This document shows, piece by piece, positions 1 to 6,322 of a stretch of 6,377 nt of DNA. Within the stretch, counting starts at the first letter, position 1. Every line of letters starts with the position of its first letter. The notes below the pieces were generated by a model. It searched no databases and was not told the DNA's origin. It saw only the letters and a program-made list of their open reading frames with translations. The position numbers were made by a program, and so were the translations under genes. The DNA lies in NCBI GenBank assembly GCA_034437615.1, contig DAOTTW010000205.1, positions 1-6,377 on the forward strand. The letters are read 5' to 3'. Source of the stretch: DAOTTW01 sp034437615 (GTDB lineage Bacteria > Chloroflexota > Anaerolineae > Aggregatilineales > Phototrophicaceae).

Positions 1-60
1 TGTCCCTACGAACGATGCCCTGTAGGGACACCCTTCTGGGTGTCCGAGCGGCGTCAGCCG
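1..60. repeat. Left copy of 60-nt exact terminal direct repeat, made of hairpins
   Basis: This stretch is identical over all 60 positions to 6318-6377. It contains three inverted repeats: TGTCCCTAC (1-9) with GTAGGGACA (22-30); GGACACCC (26-33) with GGGTGTCC (38-45) around a TTCT loop; and GCGGC (48-52) with GCCGC (57-61), whose last base lies just outside the repeat. The first two overlap at 26-30, so they cannot both form in one strand. The likely reading is a dispersed intergenic palindromic repeat at which an assembly broke. A circular molecule with redundant ends is the alternative. Confidence 0.9.
26..45. repeat. Perfect 8-bp hairpin inside the terminal repeat
   Basis: GGACACCC and GGGTGTCC pair perfectly around a 4-nt TTCT loop. 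No T-run follows on the plus strand and no A-run precedes it, so it does not look like an intrinsic terminator. The same hairpin recurs at 6343-6362. Confidence 0.8.
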
Positions 61-133
61 CATTGCCGATGTTGCAAGGATTTGACTTGTTTTTTAGCTG
101 GAAAAGCCTAAACGAAAACGAACCTGTGTTATT

Positions 134-182
134 GTAGGGGCTTAGCGTGCTAAGCCCTGGGCGCAATACGTTGCGCCCCTAC
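134..182. repeat. Palindromic mosaic element: two hairpins within GTAGGGGC/GCCCCTAC ends
   Basis: The outer ends GTAGGGGC (134-141) and GCCCCTAC (175-182) form a perfect 8-bp inverted repeat. Inside are two perfect hairpins: GGGCTTAGC/GCTAAGCCC (138-146 with 149-157, 2-nt loop) and GGGCGCAA/TTGCGCCC (159-166 with 171-178, loop TACG). The element can thus fold as two tandem hairpins or as one long outer stem. It resembles the short GTAGGG...CCCTAC palindromes that I recall as abundant between genes in Chloroflexota and some cyanobacteria. No coding role is apparent. Confidence 0.8.
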
Positions 183-194
183 GAGTGACATCCT

Positions 195-253
195 GTAGAG
201 GCAGGTCAATGTGCCTGTCCGCGCCCAATAGGGCATTTTGCATCCCTCTATAC
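195..253. repeat. Degenerate palindromic mosaic element upstream of the vWA gene
   Basis: TAGAGG (196-201) pairs with CCTCTA (245-250), and the wider ends read GTAGAGG and CCTCTATAC, so the GTAG...TAC boundary is kept with one extra base. Inside are AGGCA/TGCCT (199-203 with 212-216) and GCCC-AATA-GGGC (223-234). The stems are shorter and less perfect than in the element at 134-182, so this looks like an older or decayed relative. It ends about 30 nt before the start codon at 285, so the promoter and leader of that gene may lie in or beside it. Confidence 0.5.
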
Positions 254-284
254 GACATGGATATTTAGCGAGCGCGAAAATAAT

Positions 285-2285
285 ATGTCCATCCTGACGC
301 CTATCGCATTGCTCGGCCTGCTGCTGGCCATCCCCATCCTGTTGCTGTACATGCTGCGCCTGCGCCGCCGCGAAATGCTTGTCAGCAGCAATTTCTTGTG
401 GCAGCAGGTCATCCGTGACCGCGAAGCCAACACACCCTGGCAACGCCTGCGCCGTAATCTGCTGCTCATCCTGCAACTGCTTATCCTGCTGTTGCTGGTG
501 CTGGCCCTGGCACGCCCCGCCAACGTCGTGCCGACCATCAGCGCAGGCAAAACCGTCGTGCTGCTGGATGCATCCGCCAGTATGAACGCGCTGGATGGCC
601 CCAACGCCACAAGCCGCTTCGAGCAAGCCCAAGCCGAAGCCCGTAAACTCGTCAATGCGATGGGCGCAGGCGATGAAATGTCCCTGATCCGCGTGAGTGA
701 CGTAACCGAGCCGCTGACAGCCTACACCAATCAGCGCCAAACGCTGCTGAACGCCGTCAACAACGCGCAAGCAGGTCAGGGGGGCGGTGATTGGGAGACG
801 GCGCTGACATTGGCGGCGGCAGGCGCAGCCGGGGCCGAACAGTTTAACATCGTGCTGATTAGCGATGGTGGCCTGGGCGATACGCTGACGCTGCCCGAAA
901 ACATCCCACAGCCCATCTACATCCCGGTTGGCAGCGCCGCCGATAATCTGGCGATTACAGCGCTGGCGACGCGGGTCGTGCCCGGTGAAGCGCCGCAGCT
1001 TTTCGCCCGTGTGGATAATTACACCGATCAGACGGTATCGGCGTCGCTGGTTATCTCGCTGGATGGCGAAATTTGGGATGCGACGCGCTCGCAGAATATC
1101 AGCGCACGCTCGCAGCGCTCGTATGTGTTCGGCATCGACCAGCCCTTCAGCACAATTGAGGCCACGCTCGTCTATGGCAACACCGTCACGGATTATCTGG
1201 CGCTGGACGATAGCGCCTGGACCGTCGCAACCGACAACGCACAGCGGCGCGTGCTGGTGGTTTCGGCACAGGATAACGTGTTCATAGATCAGGTCTTGCG
1301 CAGCCTGCCCGGTGTTGAAGCGTTTCGTGGCAACCCAGAACGCGAGACGCTGCCCGGTGGTAATTACGATGTGTATGTGTTCGATGGCTGGCTGCCACAG
1401 ACATTGCCCGACGCCGATATGCTGATTATCAACCCGCCGCGCAACACGGACCTGTTCACATTAGGCGCAGAAACCGACGCTGCACGCGGCCTGGAGGTCG
1501 TCGCGCCCGATGACCCGTTAATGACATTCCTGGAATTTAACAGCGTGAATTTACGGCGCTTTCGGCCCGTCACAGGTAGCATAGATACCTGGGCGCGTCC
1601 GCTCGTGACAGTCCCGACCCGTACAGATGATGCAGATGATGCAGGCGATACAGAGGCCGTGTTACTCGCGGGTGAGGACGCCGGACGACAGATCGTACTG
1701 CTGCCCTTTGCGCTGCGTGATACGGATTTGGCGCTGAATATCACCTGGCCGATTCTGATGGCCAATATGATCGAGTGGTTCACACCTGCCAACGTCATCG
1801 AATCCGGCGCAAACCTGAGCGTCGGCGAGGTGCTGACGTTGCGCCCCAACGTCGAAGCCGATAGCGTGCGCGTCACCTTGCCGGATGCTAGCCAGCTTGT
1901 GTTGCCCGTAGACGCCGAAACGCTGACGTTCTCACAGACGCATCGACCCGGCCTCTATCGCATTGACGTGCTTGCAGAGGGGGACGTGTTGCAAGCGCAG
2001 GCCGTCGCCGTGAACCTGTTCGGCAGCGGGGCCAACAGCAACGAGAGCGACATCGCGCCCGTACCAGCAAACGCCATCCAACTCGGCGGCGCTGCCAGCA
2101 CTGATACTGATACTGACGATGAAGCTGCCGACGCAGACGAACAATTCAGCTTACAGGAATTTTGGCCATTGCTGGCGCTGCTGGCGCTGATTATGCTGTT
2201 GGTGGAGTGGGTCGCCTATCATCGGCGGCAGCGCATCCCGACAACCGTGACACCATTAGAACGTACAACAGCGCTGAACCGTTGA
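285..2285 (+). CDS. BatA-like membrane-anchored von Willebrand factor A (vWA) domain protein
   Basis: Seen: 666 residues. Two N-terminal membrane segments (about 5-24 and 58-77) flank an Arg-rich loop, as in the BatA N-terminal region. A vWA domain follows (about 88-215), with metal-site motif DASAS (D95, S97, S99) and ISDGG (D194). Residues 321-386 resemble a glutamine-amidotransferase-like fold, with a YDVYVFDGWLP stretch and INPP. PILMANMIEW (489-498) is typical of long BatA-type proteins. After an acidic linker (605-620) comes a last membrane helix (627-645) and a basic tail. Positive-inside charges place the vWA domain outside the cytoplasm. Known: vWA domains bind protein partners through a metal ion; BatA relatives often pair with MoxR ATPases, none of which is visible here. 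There is no cysteine. The ATG at 285 opens directly into the first membrane segment, but its ribosome site is weak (GAG at 270-272). Classical BatA is about half this length. Family call is firm; cellular role is unknown. Confidence 0.88.
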   Translation: MSILTPIALLGLLLAIPILLLYMLRLRRREMLVSSNFLWQQVIRDREANTPWQRLRRNLLLILQLLILLLLVLALARPANVVPTISAGKTVVLLDASASMNALDGPNATSRFEQAQAEARKLVNAMGAGDEMSLIRVSDVTEPLTAYTNQRQTLLNAVNNAQAGQGGGDWETALTLAAAGAAGAEQFNIVLISDGGLGDTLTLPENIPQPIYIPVGSAADNLAITALATRVVPGEAPQLFARVDNYTDQTVSASLVISLDGEIWDATRSQNISARSQRSYVFGIDQPFSTIEATLVYGNTVTDYLALDDSAWTVATDNAQRRVLVVSAQDNVFIDQVLRSLPGVEAFRGNPERETLPGGNYDVYVFDGWLPQTLPDADMLIINPPRNTDLFTLGAETDAARGLEVVAPDDPLMTFLEFNSVNLRRFRPVTGSIDTWARPLVTVPTRTDDADDAGDTEAVLLAGEDAGRQIVLLPFALRDTDLALNITWPILMANMIEWFTPANVIESGANLSVGEVLTLRPNVEADSVRVTLPDASQLVLPVDAETLTFSQTHRPGLYRIDVLAEGDVLQAQAVAVNLFGSGANSNESDIAPVPANAIQLGGAASTDTDTDDEAADADEQFSLQEFWPLLALLALIMLLVEWVAYHRRQRIPTTVTPLERTTALNR

Positions 2286-2298
2286 CTCTAAATAGCCT

Positions 2299-4269
2299 AT
2301 GCAACCATCTCGTCTTGTTCTTACCTGTTTCGCTATACTGCTGCTCATAACAATAGGCTGCACACCTGCGGCTGATGCACCCTTGCCGACGCTAGCTGCT
2401 ATTGCTGAGTCAGCAAATGCTGTAGATTCGCAAGGCAACGCCGCAGACGCCCGTAATGCCGCCCCCGAAGCAACAGCCCACAACAGCACCGAGTCCGGCA
2501 TCCCGCAGCTAATCGCATGGCAAACGGAGACAGGCACACTCGAAAACGCCGCAGCGCTGGATGTATGGCAGTTCAACGGGCAGGCCGATGAGACAATCCG
2601 TTTGCGCGTGGTGGAGCGTGGCGGCACCCCGGCCACCATGCAGCTATTCGGGCCGGATGGCCAAGCGTTGGCGGCGGGTGCTGACATCCGTGCTGATCTG
2701 GCGCTGACGGGTGTGTATCGCGTAGAGGTGTCGCTCACGGCGGCCAGTGGTGCAGGCGGCTATGAGATCGGCCTGAGCTACCCGGACCGCCCCAACCCCA
2801 ACAGCCCACAGGTCACACCCCCGGCGCAGCGCGTCGGTGTGCCGACGCCCACGCCCGTTTTCGCTGGACTCGGCACGTTCATCAGCCAGATCACACCCAA
2901 CGACGAAATCAGCGCCCGCCTGACCAGCGACGACCCCGTACATGTTTACACGCTAGCGGGCAACGCAGGGCAGGCTATCACGCTGGATATGCAAGCGCGT
3001 AGCGGCAGCATCGACCCGCTGCTGATGCTGTATGATGCCGATGGCGTGGCGTTGGCGCTGGATGATAACACGGGCAGCGGGCGCGATGCGCGTCTGCGGG
3101 ATATTCGCTTGCCGCAAGACGGCTTATACAGTGTGCAGGTCTCTGGTGATGGCTTCACAGGTGAGTATGCGTTGCGCTTTGTCGCAGGGCCACAAGCCAG
3201 CCTCATCAAGCCCAGCCCGACGCCCACACCACCCAACCCCACGCCCTACCTGACGCCCACCATCGCCATCGCCGGGGGCAACAGCCGCCTACAAGCCGCT
3301 ACGCCGCAATCCGGCACGCTGCAACGCGCTGGTGATTTTGCACGCTTCTCCATACCAGCAGAGGCGGGGCAGGAATTGGCTATCGGTGTGGCACCGTTGG
3401 CGGATTCTGGCTTGCGCCCCGCGTTCGAGCTATACGATTTGGATGGGCGGCTGATCGCGTCTGCACGGGCCAGCACCTCAAATGATCGTGGCGCTGCCTT
3501 TACGCGGGGGGTGCGCATCGCTGAGGATGGTGTTTATACGCTGATCGTGACAGGTGAGGACAACACACGCGGCGCGTATCTTGTGCGCTATGGCGTTGGC
3601 CTGACCATCGCAGACGTGTATCGCGGCGAACCACAGCCGGATACCCGCGTTGCGGGCGCTATTGACTATCGTGGCTTGCGCGATGTGTGGCGCTTGGTGC
3701 TGCTGGCTGGCGAGGCGATTAACGTGGCCGTGACGCCGACGCTGGGCACGCTGGACCCGGTGGTTGAACTGGCGGATAACGCGGGCAACGTCCTGGTCAG
3801 CGATGATAACGGCGGCGGTGGTCGCAATGCATTGCTGCGTCTGGCGCGTGTCAGCGAAGATGGCGTTTACTGGCTGCGCGTGCGGGACGCGAGTTCCGAT
3901 GGCACCGGCACGTATACGCTGATCTGGCGTGAAGCAGGCCGCACCGACATCGCACCAGAGGCCGTGCCCGAAGTCCCTATCATGACCGTTGATGACCGCA
4001 TCGAGATTAACGAGTATGGCTTTTACCCCTTTCAGGGGCGGCAGGGTCAGTTCGTCACGGTGCGCGTCACTGCCCAGCCTGACACCACGCTGGACCCGGT
4101 TTTAGCGCTGTTAGGGCCGGATGGCAGCGTTTTGGTAGAAGCCGACGACAGCAACGGCACGCTGAACCCCGAAGTCAGCGCCCTGTTGCCCGTTGATGGC
4201 ACCTACAGCGTGCGGGTGAATGGCTATTTATCGGCTGGCGCGTTCGACCTGACCGTAACCACACGCTGA
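2299..4269 (+). CDS. Secreted lipoprotein with five PPC-like beta-sandwich repeats
   Basis: Seen: 656 residues. The N-terminus (R5, hydrophobic 6-20, then TIGC with C21) is a lipoprotein signal; Thr at -3 is uncommon but allowed by the general lipobox pattern. A low-complexity Ala/Asn spacer follows. Five related modules lie at about 70-162, 190-298, 332-434, 440-548 and 556-656. The best-conserved ones share a core of [ST]-[IL]-D-P, a hydrophobic strand, D-x-x-G, a DD[NS] acidic turn and finally D-G-x-Y-x-[VL]-x-V. This matches the bacterial pre-peptidase C-terminal (PPC) type. Thr/Pro-rich linkers separate modules 1-2 and 2-3. No protease or other catalytic domain is present, so a binding or scaffold role on the cell surface is inferred. 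The gene starts 13 nt after the vWA gene with no clear Shine-Dalgarno sequence, suggesting one transcript and translational coupling. C21 is the only cysteine in the mature protein. Confidence 0.85.
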   Translation: MQPSRLVLTCFAILLLITIGCTPAADAPLPTLAAIAESANAVDSQGNAADARNAAPEATAHNSTESGIPQLIAWQTETGTLENAAALDVWQFNGQADETIRLRVVERGGTPATMQLFGPDGQALAAGADIRADLALTGVYRVEVSLTAASGAGGYEIGLSYPDRPNPNSPQVTPPAQRVGVPTPTPVFAGLGTFISQITPNDEISARLTSDDPVHVYTLAGNAGQAITLDMQARSGSIDPLLMLYDADGVALALDDNTGSGRDARLRDIRLPQDGLYSVQVSGDGFTGEYALRFVAGPQASLIKPSPTPTPPNPTPYLTPTIAIAGGNSRLQAATPQSGTLQRAGDFARFSIPAEAGQELAIGVAPLADSGLRPAFELYDLDGRLIASARASTSNDRGAAFTRGVRIAEDGVYTLIVTGEDNTRGAYLVRYGVGLTIADVYRGEPQPDTRVAGAIDYRGLRDVWRLVLLAGEAINVAVTPTLGTLDPVVELADNAGNVLVSDDNGGGGRNALLRLARVSEDGVYWLRVRDASSDGTGTYTLIWREAGRTDIAPEAVPEVPIMTVDDRIEINEYGFYPFQGRQGQFVTVRVTAQPDTTLDPVLALLGPDGSVLVEADDSNGTLNPEVSALLPVDGTYSVRVNGYLSAGAFDLTVTTR

Positions 4270-4288
4270 CTAGATCACCATCATGCGC
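4270..4288. other. Convergent 19-nt gap with no terminator seen
   Basis: The lipoprotein gene stops with TGA at 4267-4269. The minus-strand gene stops with TAG, read from 4291 down to 4289. The 19 nt between them contain no inverted repeat or T-run. Each transcript must end inside the opposing gene, or by a factor-dependent mechanism, so overlapping antisense 3' ends are likely. That last point is inference. Confidence 0.6.
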
Positions 4289-6232
4289 CTAACGCCGTTC
4301 GAGATGCCGCGCTGCCAATTCACCCCACAAACTACGCGGGAAGCTCTGCCACAGGCCATAATAAGCGCTGCGTGCGCCTGCCCGGTCACCTAGCAGATCG
4401 TAGCTGAGCGCCAGCAGATAGCGTGCCCCTGGTGCGAGTTCAGCGTTCGGGTTGTTGCGTTCGAGCGTCTCTAACAGGCTGATGGCGCTGGCCGGGTCAT
4501 TATCCACGAAAAGCGCATCGTAGGCTGTCTCCGGGGCTTGCGTCAGGCCAGCCGGGAACGTCGCCGCTTCAAAGCCTGTCGGCGGCTCTGCCGCTTCCAC
4601 GCTGTAACTGCCGTCGCGCTGTTGTGCGAAGGCCCACCAGCCCGTATTGCGGATGTCAAAGCGGATAGCTGTACGCGGTGAGCGCCCGATTTCCTCAATG
4701 CGGACGGTCTCCACCACAGGCAGGCTGAATAAATCAAGCTGCTGCAATAAATCACCTTCCACGCGCAGCGGAATATCCTTGAGATAACGGCCCAGCAGCG
4801 CATCCATATCACAGGCGGGTGCATCCGCACCGAATTGCAGCGCCTCACAGATGCCAAGCGCGGTGTTGCCACGCACGGATGCCGCATCCACCAGCGTTCG
4901 GGCTTGCTGTGCCGCCCATGTATCGGCCTCTGTTGTCTCTGCTAGCAGGCCCTCACCGATTTCAATAGCACGCCCAAGCTGCCCTTCCAGCACATAGAAC
5001 ATGGCCAGCGTCAGCAGGGCGCGGTCCGTGCCAGGGGCGCTATTCGGGTATTGGCGCAACGCCGCTTCAATCAGATCAATGGCTTCTGCGGCGGCCAGAT
5101 CAAAAAGCGGTTCGGCCTCATGCAGCGTGCAGCCAAGCGTATCCTGCTTCACGTAGCGGGCGTTCAGGTCCACCGACGGGCGATACAGGTTATTCGTGTA
5201 CGACCACGTGACGGGCTGCTGACTGATGCAAGGCCAATCCGGTAAAGCCGACACCATTTGATAATTGAGCACATTCAGATCAGGCGGGGTGCGGCCTTCC
5301 CCCTGCACAGGCCAACTGACGATGGCCCCGAAGCGGATTTGTTCGTTAGGGCGTGTCAGGTCGGCGGCTTGGTTATTGCGCAGGCCGACGACGAACAGGC
5401 GGCGGTTGACCTGCCCATCATCGACCAACAACACCATCTCATCCAGGCCATCCCGGTTGACATCCTCAATGCGATCCAGCGTGACGCCGTTAATCTCGCC
5501 AAACGGCACCGCAGGCAGATCGTAAGCGGTCTCAAGCAGCCGATAGGTGCCGTCCGCGCCGCGTAAAGCCGGGATGAACTCGTTATAGCTCACCTGCTCA
5601 GCGGTTGTAGCGTCCGCCGGATACAAAATGCGGATAACGGCATCCGTCATATCGCGGTTATCGAGATTGGCGTCGGCCAGATCAATCCGAAAGCCGTTAT
5701 ACGTTCCATCTTCGATGATAAGATTGTTGTTCAGCGCATCCTGAATCGCTGGCCGCACCAAACGCCGCATCTCCACCGCACCACGCGGCGCAGCCAATGC
5801 CGCACGGATCAGCGCATCACGGTCAGCGGCAGCACGGGGCGCATTAGGGATGCGCTGGCGCAATTCGTATTGCGTCAGCCGTATAGCCAGCCGTGCATCA
5901 GCCCCACCCGTATCCAGCGCGGCAAGCTGGCTCAGCAGCAGGTCGATATAATCCTGTTCCAGCCACAGGCGCAGCGCATAATTGGTTTCGGGTGCTGCTG
6001 GTGGTGCAGGTGGTGTGTTCGTCGCTGTGACGGTGGGCGTGATGGTCGCGGTTGGCTGCGCTGTATTGGTCGCGAACGGCTGCGCAGTCGGCACGGGCGT
6101 ATTGGTCGCGAAGCCCTGCGCGGCGGATGGCACCAGCGGGATAGAAGCGGACCACAACCACAATACAGCAACGCCAAGACACAACAACATAGCCATGACC
6201 AGACCACGACGAGTAATGCGCGAATACCGCAT
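4289..6232 (-). CDS. Exported protein with Thr/Pro linker, one FG-GAP-like Asp motif and TPR-like C-terminus
   Basis: I do not recognise a named family for the whole 647-residue protein. Seen: a basic N-terminus (RYSRITRRG), a hydrophobic segment at 11-30 and a possible signal-peptidase site after SAA (36-38). It could be cleaved or stay as a membrane anchor. Residues 41-80 are a Thr/Pro/Ala linker in which FATNT occurs twice. A helical region (83-170) follows, then a mixed region with DVNRDGLDEM (257-266), the Asp pattern of FG-GAP/VCBS or EF-hand-like calcium loops. Residues 374-450 and 576-646 look like helix-turn-helix TPR pairs (LLALSYDLLGDRAGARSAY is typical). The mature part has just four cysteines (335, 368, 462, 474), which could form disulfides outside the cytoplasm. 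The gene is convergent with the vWA-lipoprotein pair, so any link to it is only by position. The start at 6232 is supported by a strong ribosome site. A cell-envelope scaffold is plausible but not shown. Confidence 0.8.
   Translation of the reverse strand: MRYSRITRRGLVMAMLLCLGVAVLWLWSASIPLVPSAAQGFATNTPVPTAQPFATNTAQPTATITPTVTATNTPPAPPAAPETNYALRLWLEQDYIDLLLSQLAALDTGGADARLAIRLTQYELRQRIPNAPRAAADRDALIRAALAAPRGAVEMRRLVRPAIQDALNNNLIIEDGTYNGFRIDLADANLDNRDMTDAVIRILYPADATTAEQVSYNEFIPALRGADGTYRLLETAYDLPAVPFGEINGVTLDRIEDVNRDGLDEMVLLVDDGQVNRRLFVVGLRNNQAADLTRPNEQIRFGAIVSWPVQGEGRTPPDLNVLNYQMVSALPDWPCISQQPVTWSYTNNLYRPSVDLNARYVKQDTLGCTLHEAEPLFDLAAAEAIDLIEAALRQYPNSAPGTDRALLTLAMFYVLEGQLGRAIEIGEGLLAETTEADTWAAQQARTLVDAASVRGNTALGICEALQFGADAPACDMDALLGRYLKDIPLRVEGDLLQQLDLFSLPVVETVRIEEIGRSPRTAIRFDIRNTGWWAFAQQRDGSYSVEAAEPPTGFEAATFPAGLTQAPETAYDALFVDNDPASAISLLETLERNNPNAELAPGARYLLALSYDLLGDRAGARSAYYGLWQSFPRSLWGELAARHLERR
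6063..6112 (-). repeat. Two 14-nt direct repeats, 36-nt period, within the linker coding region
   Basis: GTATTGGTCGCGAA occurs at 6063-6076 and again at 6099-6112. Read on the minus strand, each copy encodes FATNT at the start of a 12-residue unit in the Thr/Pro linker. The 36-nt period keeps the reading frame. This looks like a small in-frame duplication that lengthened the linker, and such sites can vary in copy number between strains. Confidence 0.75.
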
Positions 6233-6239
6233 AGTAGCA

Positions 6240-6246
6240 ACCTCCC
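6240..6246 (-). promoter_or_regulatory. Strong Shine-Dalgarno site for the minus-strand gene
   Basis: On the minus strand the sequence reads AGGGAGGTTGCTACTATG. The GGAGGT core ends about 7 nt before the ATG, which is close to ideal spacing. It fixes the start at 6232 and contrasts with the weak or absent sites before the two plus-strand genes. Confidence 0.75.
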
Positions 6247-6302
6247 TGCACGCTCATGCGCAGATTTAAGGCCATCCCAACAAAATAATTGACACGGTTT
6301 GC

Positions 6303-6322
6303 GGACACGGCTTGCCGTGTCC
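6303..6322. repeat. Perfect 9-bp hairpin leading into the right terminal repeat
   Basis: GGACACGGC (6303-6311) pairs with GCCGTGTCC (6314-6322) around a TT loop. Its right arm overlaps the first five bases of the right 60-nt repeat, so the repeat boundary cuts through the hairpin. The left copy at position 1 may therefore be preceded by the same arm outside the window. Confidence 0.8.

Noticed and set aside
1..61. CRISPR array or tRNA-like structure in the repeat-rich ends
   Set aside because: There are no regularly spaced repeats with unique spacers, and no cloverleaf or anticodon arm can be drawn.
82..112. TTGACT (82-87) as a -35 box for the vWA gene
   Set aside because: The best -10 match (CCTAAA, 107-112) is poor and 19 nt away, and two hairpin elements would lie between it and the gene.
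238..267. TTGCAT (238-243) with TATTTA (262-267), 18-nt spacing, as the vWA promoter
   Set aside because: The position is plausible but the -10 box matches the consensus at only three of six bases, so I do not list it as a feature.
150..770. Minus-strand open frames of 206 and 135 codons overlapping the start of the vWA gene
   Set aside because: They lie antisense to a well-supported vWA coding region. Their translations are Gln/Cys/Arg-rich without any domain, and one runs through the palindromic repeats.
1624..1644. Tandem CAGATGATG copies in the vWA gene
   Set aside because: Two 9-nt copies encode part of a short acidic loop (DDADDAGD, residues 448-455). They look like ordinary low-complexity coding drift.
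5258..5566. Plus-strand open frames (up to 140 codons) antisense to the TPR-like gene, including 5870-6292
   Set aside because: These are mirror frames of a GC-rich gene with no domain and no convincing ribosome site. The minus-strand product has a signal segment, TPR pattern and strong Shine-Dalgarno.
6264..6294. Promoter signals upstream of the minus-strand gene (TTAAAT read from 6269 to 6264) and a plus-strand TTGACA at 6289-6294
   Set aside because: TTAAAT has no acceptable -35 box at 16-18 nt, and the plus-strand TTGACA is followed by a GC-rich palindrome with no -10 box.
6303..6322. Intrinsic terminator
   Set aside because: The stem is strong, but no T-run follows in either direction; it fits the repeat family better.
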